From: Sphingomonadaceae bacterium | GTDB lineage: Bacteria > Pseudomonadota > Alphaproteobacteria > Sphingomonadales > Sphingomonadaceae | Assembly: GCA_947442095.1 (NCBI GenBank) | Contig: CANEVG010000248.1 | Coordinates: 1-5,618 of the forward strand | DNA length: 5,618 bases | Reading direction: 5' to 3' | In this document: piece after piece, positions 1 through 5,170 of the stretch | How the letters are laid out: each line of letters starts with the position of its first letter | How positions within the stretch are numbered: position 1 is the first letter of the stretch | Made by a program: the position numbers and the translations under genes | Notes under the pieces: generated by a model | What the model saw: the letters and a program-made list of their open reading frames with translations, nothing else | The model's database searches: none | Told to the model about the DNA's origin: nothing

Positions 1-549
1 ATCGGGCAACACCACTTCGAGCCCGCAGATGCGCGAGGCATGATCGCCATAGGGCGTATAGCCTACACCCCTGTCCAGCGCATTGCCGGCCACCGAGCCC
101 CAGCTGTTGCCCGGCACCGAGAGGATCAGCGGGAGCCCCTTGCTCTGGATGAAATCGTAGAGGTCGAAGAAGCTGACCCCCGGTTCGACAACCACGGTGC
201 CGTTGCGTTCATCGATCTCGATCTTCTTCATGCGCGAAAGATCGAGCACGACCGATCCGGGGAGAACCGGCGCGGACCCGCCATAACCGAAATTCTTGCC
301 CCGGCTGATCGGCCAGAGCGGGGTGCCATGGCGATTGGCAATGCGCACGATTTCGCGCACTTCCTCCACGGTCTCCGGTGCGATTGCTGCAGATGGGCGG
401 TGCGCCGCCATCTGGTCTGCACCGGCAAAGTGGTCCGAATAGGCGTCCTTGTCCTCGTCGGCGAGGAACACACGGTCGGAGCCGAGCAGGGCGGTGAAGT
501 CCCTGAGCGCCTGCTGCAGGCTCTGCGCGGCTACGGCGGTGTGTTTCAT
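1..549 (-). CDS. FAD-binding oxidoreductase of the p-cresol methylhydroxylase / vanillyl-alcohol oxidase family (N-terminal part)
   Basis: The first 183 codons are present; the gene runs off the left edge (the family is usually about 520-560 residues). Enzymes of this family oxidise para-substituted phenols (4-cresol, 4-ethylphenol, vanillyl alcohol, eugenol) by hydride transfer to FAD, then pass electrons to a c-type cytochrome or to O2. Seen here: the FAD-pyrophosphate loop ISRGKNFGYGGSAP at residues 81-94, then a VVLDLSRMKKI strand (100-110), VEPGVSFFDLYDFIQ (121-135), and DRGVGYTPYGDH (159-170), which closely resembles the DRGVGYTPYGEH stretch I recall from 4-cresol dehydrogenase flavoprotein PchF. 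The start is ATG at 549, overlapping the upstream MarR stop as ATGA, so translation is probably coupled; its own ribosome site is weak. The covalent-FAD residue and substrate pocket lie outside the window, so oxidase versus dehydrogenase and the exact substrate are undecided. No cytochrome partner gene is visible. Confidence 0.9.
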   Translation of the reverse strand, partial: MKHTAVAAQSLQQALRDFTALLGSDRVFLADEDKDAYSDHFAGADQMAAHRPSAAIAPETVEEVREIVRIANRHGTPLWPISRGKNFGYGGSAPVLPGSVVLDLSRMKKIEIDERNGTVVVEPGVSFFDLYDFIQSKGLPLILSVPGNSWGSVAGNALDRGVGYTPYGDHASRICGLEVVLPD

Positions 550-1028
550 GGTTCTTGACCCGTGATCGTTAGCATTGGCGCGGCCCGGATAGCTTCGGCG
601 GCGGCGCAGAGTGTCTGGAGGTGGTCCATCAACTGCACCGTGGCAGCACGGCCGATGACCTCGCAGCAGAATTCGAACTGTGCATCGATAGCCTCCAGTT
701 CAAACGATACAGCGGCTTTGCCCTTCGGCGTAACATGGAGCGCAAGGGCCTGGCCTCGTTCGACTTTTGCTTGGCCGTCCAGCAGACCGGCGCCCAACAG
801 TTCCTGCACAATGCCGTGCATGGTCGTGCGCCCATTGCCGAAATAGCGCGCAAGCTCGGCCTGCGTGATGCCGGGATTGGCGTCCACCAGCACCAGCGCC
901 GTCGCGCCTTTGGGCGTCAGGTACCGAACGCGCAGTCTGCCGGCGCGGCGTTTGGTCAGGGCGCGGCTAGCAAGAGTGATCTGCAGGCCAATGTCGTGAT
1001 CGACGGGGGTGCTGTCGAGACGCGTCAT
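546..1028 (-). CDS. MarR-family winged-helix transcriptional regulator
   Basis: 160-residue protein of normal MarR length. The winged helix-turn-helix sits at about residues 43-105: ATALVLVDANPGITQAELAR, then the recognition helix around NGRTTMHGIVQELLGAGLL (65-83), then a wing ending in LHVTPKGKAAV, the 'T-x-KG' signature common at the end of MarR wings. Flanking helices (about 8-30 and 110-150) would form the dimer interface and ligand pocket. It is the middle gene of the leftward operon: its ATG overlaps the MFS stop (ATGA, 1025-1028) and its TGA overlaps the flavoprotein start (546-549). MarR proteins often answer phenolic ligands, which suits a phenol-oxidising operon. Being inside the operon suggests feedback control, but no MarR-type operator could be assigned. 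Target and ligand are inference. Confidence 0.88.
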   Translation of the reverse strand: MTRLDSTPVDHDIGLQITLASRALTKRRAGRLRVRYLTPKGATALVLVDANPGITQAELARYFGNGRTTMHGIVQELLGAGLLDGQAKVERGQALALHVTPKGKAAVSFELEAIDAQFEFCCEVIGRAATVQLMDHLQTLCAAAEAIRAAPMLTITGQEP

Positions 1029-2233
1029 GCTGCTGCGGGCCTCGGGGCCGTCAGCTTGACGAGGGTGATAGCCACCGGGACCATGAGCGCAATGATGGCC
1101 GCGCCGAGCAGGAAGGGCGCATCGGCAGCCTGGCTGAACACAAGGCCGAACAGCGGCGGCGCAATGATCCTCGAACTCGCGTTAGATGCCATGCTCAGGC
1201 CCATGACACTGCCCTGCCGCTCGGGCGGCGTGCTGCGTGAAATGAGCGCGCCCGCGTTGGGAAAGGCAAGGCTATGGCCCGCCATCATCAGCGCCATGAG
1301 GCAGACGGTCGCCACCGGCGCGTGGAAGATGGGCTGCAGTCCTACTGCCGCGCACAGCAGCACGAGGCCGCCCACGATGACCCTCGCCTCACCGAATTGC
1401 TTGACCAGTGGACCGATCCCCAATGCCTGGACAAGCAAGCCGACGCCGCCGACCGCCAGGAAGGTAAGGCCCACCTCGTGCGTCGTCCAACCGAAGGCGC
1501 GCTCGGTCCACAAGCCGAATACCGCTTCGGTCGATGCGAAGATGGCGATCCCGCACCAGGAAATGAGGAGCAGCCGCCAAAGCAGCGGGCTCTCGCTTAC
1601 GAAGTTGACAGCCTCGCCATAGCTGGGGGGCGTTCTGGCCGGGCCAGGTTGGCGGGTTTCGGCAAGGAACCACCAGGCCCAGAGCGATGCGCCAGCAGCA
1701 ATCGCCGCCGCGGCAAAGATCGGCAGGCGGAAACCGGCGAGACCTTGCTCCGGGGAAGCTAGCAAGCCGCCGATTGCAGGCCCGACGGCAAAGCCGAAGT
1801 TGAAGGCCGCTCCGAAGTACCCCATAACCTTGGCGCGATCACGTGGCGGCGTGATGTCCGCGATCACGCCCTGCACAACTCCCAAAGTGCCGCCGAAAAA
1901 GCCGCCGATGACCCGCAGCACCAGCGCGGTTTCAAGGTTCTGCGAGAAGGCAAAGGCGATGTAGGTCAAGGCCGCGCAGGCTGTGGTCAGGACCAGAACG
2001 GGCCTGCGGCCTTTCATATCCGATCGCCGGCCCCAGAAGATCTCCCCGGCAATGTTGCCCAGCGAATAGGCCGCGAAGAGGCAGGCGATAGCAAATGAGC
2101 CTGCACCGAATGCGTGCCCATAGAAGGGAAGAAGCGGCAGGATCAGGCTGAAGCCGGCGATGTTCAGGAACACCAGCACCAGCAGGAGGTGCAACGAGCC
2201 TGTGCCGGCCTTTGGCTGATCAACCGTGCTCAC
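1025..2233 (-). CDS. MFS transporter, TetA-like DHA1 (12-TM drug:H+ antiporter type)
   Basis: 402 residues from the chosen GTG at 2233; an in-frame GTG at 2248 would add five. The protein is hydrophobic throughout, as expected for 12 membrane helices. Motif A is seen at about residues 68-78 (GRRSDMKGRRP, between TM2 and TM3); a motif-B-like ALVLRVIGGFFGG follows at about 103-115; the antiporter motif C appears as FGFAVGPAIGG at 146-156. The C-terminal half repeats the fold (LTFLAVGGVGLLVQ... and SVMGLSMASNASSR). The 2233 start is preferred because its GTG forms a GTGA overlap with the stop of a leader ORF that has a strong ribosome site, matching the ATGA junctions further along the operon; the 2248 GTG has only a GAAGG about one base away. 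Divergence from a TetR gene recalls tetA/tetR, but here the partners are a MarR regulator and a phenol-type flavoprotein, so export or import of an aromatic compound is likelier than tetracycline resistance. Substrate and direction are unknown. Confidence 0.9.
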   Translation of the reverse strand: MSTVDQPKAGTGSLHLLLVLVFLNIAGFSLILPLLPFYGHAFGAGSFAIACLFAAYSLGNIAGEIFWGRRSDMKGRRPVLVLTTACAALTYIAFAFSQNLETALVLRVIGGFFGGTLGVVQGVIADITPPRDRAKVMGYFGAAFNFGFAVGPAIGGLLASPEQGLAGFRLPIFAAAAIAAGASLWAWWFLAETRQPGPARTPPSYGEAVNFVSESPLLWRLLLISWCGIAIFASTEAVFGLWTERAFGWTTHEVGLTFLAVGGVGLLVQALGIGPLVKQFGEARVIVGGLVLLCAAVGLQPIFHAPVATVCLMALMMAGHSLAFPNAGALISRSTPPERQGSVMGLSMASNASSRIIAPPLFGLVFSQAADAPFLLGAAIIALMVPVAITLVKLTAPRPAAA

Positions 2234-2295
2234 TGCGCGTCGCCGCACGCCTTCGGGCGTGTTTCACCACGCACGGAAACCGCGCAGATGCCCAT
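2230..2295 (-). CDS. Putative 21-codon leader ORF translationally coupled to the MFS gene
   Basis: ATG at 2295, 21 sense codons beginning MGICAVSVRG, stop TGA at 2232-2230. It has the strongest ribosome-binding site in the window: AAGGAGAGG (2310-2302 on the minus strand), six bases before the ATG. Its stop overlaps the MFS start as GTGA (2233-2230), the same geometry as the ATGA overlaps between the following genes. The peptide contains two Cys and three or so basic residues and resembles no known family. The simplest role is a translation-coupling cistron that delivers ribosomes to a GTG lacking its own strong ribosome site; regulated attenuation is possible. An alternative is that it is untranslated leader or that a sequencing frameshift separates it from the MFS N-terminus, but the MFS protein looks complete without it. 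Confidence 0.55.
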   Translation of the reverse strand: MGICAVSVRGETRPKACGDAQ

Positions 2296-2301
2296 TTTTA
2301 T

Positions 2302-2310
2302 CCTCTCCTT
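2302..2310 (-). promoter_or_regulatory. Strong ribosome-binding site of the leader ORF / MFS operon
   Basis: The minus strand reads AAGGAGAGG followed by ATAAAA and ATG at 2295. The first four bases (AAGG) are also the end of the 17-bp inverted repeat. If transcripts start upstream of that repeat, an RNA hairpin could partly bury the ribosome site. Confidence 0.6.
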
Positions 2311-2323
2311 AATACCATTAAGG
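2307..2323. promoter_or_regulatory. Candidate TetR operator: perfect 17-bp inverted repeat
   Basis: Arms CCTTAAT and ATTAAGG surround a 3-base spacer (ACC). All seven base pairs per arm match. It lies in the 152-bp gap between the divergent MFS start (2233) and TetR start (2386), the classical place for a TetR operator controlling both directions. Promoter elements nearby are weak: on the minus strand TTGATC (2345-2340) with TTAATG (2321-2316), 18 bases apart; on the plus strand TTAATA (2309-2314) with TATGGC (2332-2337), 17 apart. Either pair would be covered by a bound repressor. The assignment to the adjacent TetR is inference. Confidence 0.65.
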
Positions 2324-2375
2324 TGATTGCGTATGGCTCGATCAAAGTCAATAGCAGCACGCCAAGGGAGGGGCC

Positions 2376-2380
2376 GGAGG
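2376..2380 (+). promoter_or_regulatory. Ribosome-binding site fixing the first TetR start
   Basis: GGAGG five bases before ATG 2386. The frame stays open upstream to 2212, so this site decides the start. Confidence 0.75.
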
Positions 2381-2385
2381 CAAGC

Positions 2386-2967
2386 ATGGCGCTCGATCAA
2401 CAGGCGATTGTGAGCGCGGCGCGCAAGATCCTTCAGCAGGAAGGGTTCGACAAGCTAAGCCTGCGTAAGATCGCCGACGCACTGGGCGTGCAGACACCGG
2501 CGCTGTACTGGCACGTGCGCGACCGCGCACAGCTCTATGGCATGCTGGCCGAGCAGTTCCTGCGCGAAGTCATCGCGGAGACGGGGCTTGAGACGACCGG
2601 TCGGGATTGGCTGATCTCGTTAGGCACGGCCTTGCGCAACAGCCACCGAACCAATCGCGATTCAGCGAGGCTCGTCGCCTTCGTGCAGCCCACGCAGAGC
2701 ATTGAGCAGCAAGTGGCCAATGTCATTCTCGACCACCTTGAAGCAGGCGGGATGAGCCGAGACCTTGCCAGAATTGCATGTTCAAGCATGCTGGCCTTCA
2801 CGCTCGGCTGGTCGCTGTTCGAAAGCAACGCTTCGGTGCGCCCCATGATGATCGGCAATCTCGACAGCGATGCGGCATTCCATCTGGCCTTGTCACAGCT
2901 TGCCGAAGGGCTGGCCAATGCGAGGTTTACCAGTCACGCTGCGGCAGCAGGATTCGTTGCAGGGTAA
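2386..2967 (+). CDS. TetR/AcrR-family transcriptional regulator (TetR_C-type C-terminal domain)
   Basis: 193 residues. The N-terminal helix-turn-helix spans about residues 6-50, with SLRKIADALGVQTPALYWHV (25-44) carrying the LYWHV recognition-helix ending typical of tetracycline-repressor-like members. The C-terminal ligand/dimer domain has RDSARL (91-96), FTLGWSLFE (138-146) and LALSQLAEGLA (168-177), in the pattern of the TetR C-terminal family (PF02909-like). The ATG at 2386 is chosen for the GGAGG five bases upstream and because the protein then aligns from residue 1, without gaps, to the second TetR in this window. It diverges from the MFS-MarR-flavoprotein operon across a 17-bp palindrome, so it most likely represses that operon and itself until a ligand binds. 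Its stop is 12 bp from the stop of the convergent TetR gene. The ligand is unknown. Confidence 0.92.
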   Translation: MALDQQAIVSAARKILQQEGFDKLSLRKIADALGVQTPALYWHVRDRAQLYGMLAEQFLREVIAETGLETTGRDWLISLGTALRNSHRTNRDSARLVAFVQPTQSIEQQVANVILDHLEAGGMSRDLARIACSSMLAFTLGWSLFESNASVRPMMIGNLDSDAAFHLALSQLAEGLANARFTSHAAAAGFVAG

Positions 2968-2975
2968 GGGCACAT

Positions 2976-2990
2976 CCGCCTAAGCGGTTT
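2976..2990 (+). terminator. Weak candidate terminator between convergent TetR genes
   Basis: CCGC (2976-2979) and GCGG (2984-2987) can pair around a CTAA loop and are followed by TTT. It falls just after the plus-strand TetR stop and overlaps the last codons of the opposing gene. Four base pairs and three Ts are marginal. Confidence 0.2.
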
Positions 2991-3528
2991 GAGCTGCCAC
3001 CAGCCCGCCGACAATCGCCTGCAACCCAGCTGAAAATGCCGTGTCGAAATCCAGCATGCCGACCAGGTGATCGTGCATTGTTTCCGATTGCTCGTAGACA
3101 ACCCACCCGAGTGTTAGAGCGAAGACGGAGGCAACAGCGTTCAGCGCCTGCTCCTGCGTCAGCCCAAATCTTGTGAGATCTACAGTCATTTGCTCTTTGG
3201 CTTCCGGCGTGTCGCTGACCGCCGGCGGCGCGATGGCACATAGCCGCGCGGAATCACGGTAAGCCAGCAGGCTCTCCCGGAAAGTAGCACCCAGACGTTC
3301 AAGCCATTCTTGCGGACCAGGCGCAGTGCTGGCCTGCGCGTAGGCCGTCCCGTAGAAATGTCCGGTCATCAAGGCATAGAGGCCGCCCTTGCTCGGCACG
3401 TGCCAATATAGCGCTGAGGCACGTACGCCCAACCGCTCTGCCAATGCACGCATGCCCAACCCATCAAGCCCATGTTCCTGCATAAGAGCGAGCGCGGCTT
3501 CGGTGATCTGGTCTCGTCCAATCTTCAT
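2980..3528 (-). CDS. Second TetR/AcrR-family regulator, paralogue of the first
   Basis: 182 residues from ATG 3528. Helix-turn-helix at about residues 6-50 with GMRALAERLGVRASALYWHV (25-44); C-terminal domain with RDSARL (91-96), FALTLGWVVYE (136-146) and MLDFDTAF (158-165). The frame stays open to an ATG at 3585, but that start would lie inside the 23-bp palindrome and has no support; starting at 3528 places every conserved block at the same residue number as in the plus-strand TetR (LGV at 33-35, YWHV at 41-44, RDSARL at 91-96, TLGW at 139-142, LD at 159-160). Hand counting gives roughly one-third identity over 182 residues with no gaps. The gene diverges from the Rieske oxygenase across the palindrome, so it probably represses that gene and itself. 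The ribosome site before 3528 is poor (only a GGA). The ligand is unknown, plausibly the oxygenase substrate or a related compound. Confidence 0.9.
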   Translation of the reverse strand: MKIGRDQITEAALALMQEHGLDGLGMRALAERLGVRASALYWHVPSKGGLYALMTGHFYGTAYAQASTAPGPQEWLERLGATFRESLLAYRDSARLCAIAPPAVSDTPEAKEQMTVDLTRFGLTQEQALNAVASVFALTLGWVVYEQSETMHDHLVGMLDFDTAFSAGLQAIVGGLVAAQTA

Positions 3529-3556
3529 TCCAGCAATCTGGACAAGCACCTGCAGC

Positions 3557-3562
3557 TTGACA
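3557..3562 (+). promoter_or_regulatory. Candidate -35 box for the Rieske oxygenase promoter
   Basis: A perfect TTGACA lies directly before the palindrome. At 16-18 bp spacing the -10 region would fall at 3579-3586 (TGAACA or AACACT, both poor matches), inside the right palindrome arm, so a bound repressor would block the promoter. The -10 element is not convincing by sequence. Confidence 0.35.
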
Positions 3563-3566
3563 AGTG

Positions 3567-3589
3567 AACAGTGTTCATTGAACACTGTT
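3567..3589. promoter_or_regulatory. Candidate TetR operator: perfect 23-bp inverted repeat
   Basis: Arms AACAGTGTTCA (3567-3577) and TGAACACTGTT (3579-3589) flank a single T at 3578. All eleven pairs match. Each arm itself contains a small palindrome (AACA-G-TGTT and AACA-C-TGTT), so the site could hold two overlapping dimers. It sits between the divergent TetR (3528) and Rieske (3614) starts, next to a perfect TTGACA, and is the obvious site for repression of both genes. On the minus strand TTAACA (3591-3586) could be the -35 of the regulator, again overlapped by the repeat. Confidence 0.75.
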
Positions 3590-3613
3590 AAGGAGATCTG
3601 GGTGGGGTGCTGA

Positions 3614-4654
3614 ATGACCTATGTGCGCAATTGCTGGTATGTCGCCGCTTGGGACAGCGAGCTGGCCCGGAGCCAGCCGATTGCGATGCGGGTCCTGGGC
3701 GAGCGCATTGTGCTTTGGCGCGCAGCTGACGACACGATCCATGCGCTAGAGGATCGCTGTGTGCACCGCCTTGCCCCTTTGTCGCTGGGCCGGTGTGAGG
3801 GCGCGAACCTGCGCTGCATGTACCACGGCCTGCTGTTTGGGCCCGATGGCGTCGTGCTGGAAATACCCGGGCAGGACAAGGTGCCGCCGCAAGCGAAGGT
3901 CCACGCCTATCCCGTTGCGGTCCGGCACAGCTGGGTCTGGGTATGGATGGGCGATCCGGCGCAGGCGGATGAAGCGCTCATTCCACCAGCTGTCGGCTAC
4001 GACGACGGCCGCTTCATCCTCGGGCATGGGCATCTCGATTATGCCGCCGAGGCACAGCTGATCTGCGACAATCTGCTCGATTTCAGCCACCTGACCTATG
4101 TCCACGCCGCGAGCTTCCAGGCGGGGCCGGCCTTTGCTGAACGACTGCCCGAGATCACCCCGCTCGATCGCGGTGTGCGTTTTTCGCGCTGGTCACAGAA
4201 TGTGCCCAACATCCGCGATCCAAACTCCGCCGAACGCTTCGACAACTACATGAGCTACGACTTCCTGCTTCCGGGTGTTCTGCTCATGGAGTCGGCCAGC
4301 TTTACGGCCGGGACCGCAACAGCGCTGGATTTTGGACCGCCCGACTTCGACACCGCGATATCCGCTCGCAACTTCACCAGTCAAGCGGTCACCCCGCTGA
4401 CTGAGGGCACGGCGCGCTATTTCTTCAGTTGGGGCCCGCATTGCGACCACGGCGACGAGGTCATGCGCGACGGCATGATGGAACTCGCCGCTATCGCCTT
4501 TGGTGAGGACAAGGTCATGATCGAAGCGCAGAGCTGCGTTATCGCAGACAGCCCTGGATGCGCCGCCATGCCCACCGCCCACGACCGCGGGGTGACCCTG
4601 TTCAACCGGCTCGTTGAACGCCTTGCTAGGGAAGAAGACGGATCTGGCAGATAA
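3614..4654 (+). CDS. Rieske [2Fe-2S] non-heme iron oxygenase, VanA / dicamba-monooxygenase-like oxygenase subunit
   Basis: 346 residues, close to the roughly 340-350 of single-component-alpha O-demethylases. The N-terminal Rieske domain has C49-x-H51 and C68-x2-H71, the four [2Fe-2S] ligands, in the usual C-x-H-x16-C-x2-H spacing. The C-terminal catalytic domain has N153-x2-D156-x2-H159-x4-H164 (NLLDFSHLTYVH): the two His are iron ligands and D156 is the bridging acid for electron transfer; D299 in GEDKVMIEAQ is the likely third ligand, as in dicamba monooxygenase. Such enzymes use O2 and electrons from a reductase/ferredoxin to hydroxylate or O-demethylate aromatics. No reductase gene is in the window, so partners must be elsewhere. 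The start is the first possible: TGA lies directly before ATG 3614. The site just upstream is only GGTGGGG; a better AAGGAG at 3590-3595 is 18 bases away. Divergent TetR and palindrome suggest substrate-induced expression. The substrate cannot be assigned. Confidence 0.93.
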   Translation: MTYVRNCWYVAAWDSELARSQPIAMRVLGERIVLWRAADDTIHALEDRCVHRLAPLSLGRCEGANLRCMYHGLLFGPDGVVLEIPGQDKVPPQAKVHAYPVAVRHSWVWVWMGDPAQADEALIPPAVGYDDGRFILGHGHLDYAAEAQLICDNLLDFSHLTYVHAASFQAGPAFAERLPEITPLDRGVRFSRWSQNVPNIRDPNSAERFDNYMSYDFLLPGVLLMESASFTAGTATALDFGPPDFDTAISARNFTSQAVTPLTEGTARYFFSWGPHCDHGDEVMRDGMMELAAIAFGEDKVMIEAQSCVIADSPGCAAMPTAHDRGVTLFNRLVERLAREEDGSGR

Positions 4655-4665
4655 AGTCCAAACGG

Positions 4666-4686
4666 CAGGCTGTGCCTGAATTTATT
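4666..4686 (+). terminator. Weak candidate terminator of the Rieske gene
   Basis: CAGGC (4666-4670), loop TGT, GCCTG (4674-4678), then AATTTATT. It begins 12 bases after the stop codon. A five-pair GC-rich stem and a broken T-tract make it plausible but not strong. Confidence 0.35.
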
Positions 4687-4800
4687 CCGACCAACTTGCC
4701 GATTGATTTTTCAGACAATCCGAATTTATCATAGCATTCGAAAAGGTCGCAGTCTTCGATGCAGAAATTTAGATGTCTTCAATAGAAGCGCTGCAACCCG

Positions 4801-4826
4801 AGAAAGCTGAAGCTTTTCGTTTCAGC
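4801..4826 (-). terminator. Candidate terminator of the toxin-antitoxin operon
   Basis: On the minus strand GCTGAA (4826-4821) pairs with TTCAGC (4811-4806) across a 9-base loop and is followed by TTTCT. It lies 27 bases beyond the antitoxin stop. Overlapping alternative hairpins (TTTCG/CGAAA) exist in the same stretch. The stem is short, so confidence is modest. Confidence 0.35.
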
Positions 4827-4852
4827 GAAAGGCACCTCGCAAAAGCTGACTA

Positions 4853-5170
4853 CTAAGCTACTGCCTCCAACCCCTTGCGCTGAATAATCGACAGCAACCT
4901 CAGCGCCGGACCACCGGGCCGCTTCTTACCGCGCTCCCAGTCGGAAACGAGGTTCTTGGATACATTGAGATAGCGCGCGAATACCGGCTGCGAAACATGC
5001 TGCGCCTCGCGAATAGCCTTGATCTCGTCGGCCAACAGCGGTGTTGCCGGGGCAAGACATGCCTCGTCGAACTCACGCAAGGTCTGCTTATTGATGGCCC
5101 TGGCCCCATGAAGCCCTTCCATCATCTCGTGCACGGCGGCCAGCGCCTCGCTCTTACAGGTCTTAGGCAT
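4853..5170 (-). CDS. XRE-type antitoxin of a HigBA-like toxin-antitoxin pair
   Basis: 105 residues. The C-terminal half is a Cro/CI-type helix-turn-helix: LADEIKAIREAQHVSQPVFA (46-65), then YLNVSKNLVSDWERGKKRPG (67-86), followed by GPALRLLSIIQRKG, the pattern seen in HigA antitoxins. The N-terminal ~40 residues probably wrap the toxin. The antitoxin neutralises the toxin by binding and would repress the shared promoter. Two ATGs are possible. The one at 5170 is preferred because GAGGTG on the minus strand lies seven bases upstream; for the ATG at 5176 (two residues longer) the gap is only one base. The start lies inside the toxin gene (8-base overlap), so synthesis of the two proteins is coupled. 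Confidence 0.88.
   Translation of the reverse strand: MPKTCKSEALAAVHEMMEGLHGARAINKQTLREFDEACLAPATPLLADEIKAIREAQHVSQPVFARYLNVSKNLVSDWERGKKRPGGPALRLLSIIQRKGLEAVA

Larger units (their letters stand above)
4655..4852. other. AT-richer intergenic spacer between convergent genes
   Basis: 198 bases, clearly less GC-rich than the flanking genes, with no credible ORF or RNA gene. It holds two weak hairpins (described separately) and a direct repeat of GAATTTAT (at about 4678 and 4722). It separates the catabolic locus from the toxin-antitoxin pair and may mark an insertion boundary, but no attachment site or flanking repeat was found. Confidence 0.5.

Noticed and set aside
40..558. A 172-codon open frame on the plus strand
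   Set aside because: It is the antisense of the PCMH/VAO-type flavoprotein, whose motifs are unmistakable on the minus strand.
621..1622. A 333-codon open frame on the plus strand
   Set aside because: It lies antisense to the MarR and MFS genes, which have clear family motifs. Its translation is low-complexity, rich in Ala, Arg, Pro and Ser, and has no recognisable domain; long antisense frames are expected in GC-rich genes.
2234..2248. GTG 2248 as the transporter start
   Set aside because: The nearest ribosome-like sequence (GAAGG) is about one base away, and the GTG at 2233 forms a GTGA overlap with a leader ORF that has a strong ribosome site. The difference is only five residues, so it is not excluded.
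1025..2967. A tetracycline-resistance tetA/tetR pair
   Set aside because: Architecture and family are similar, but the transporter is coupled to a MarR regulator and a phenol-oxidising flavoprotein, and family-level motifs alone do not specify tetracycline.
3529..3585. Longer N-terminus for the second TetR, starting at ATG 3585
   Set aside because: The extra 19 residues would be encoded across the 23-bp palindrome, have no ribosome site, and extend beyond the start of the paralogous TetR, which aligns exactly from 3528.
4701..4720. GATTG/CAATC inverted repeat as a terminator
   Set aside because: The T-run is inside the 10-base loop rather than after the stem, and the stem has only five pairs.
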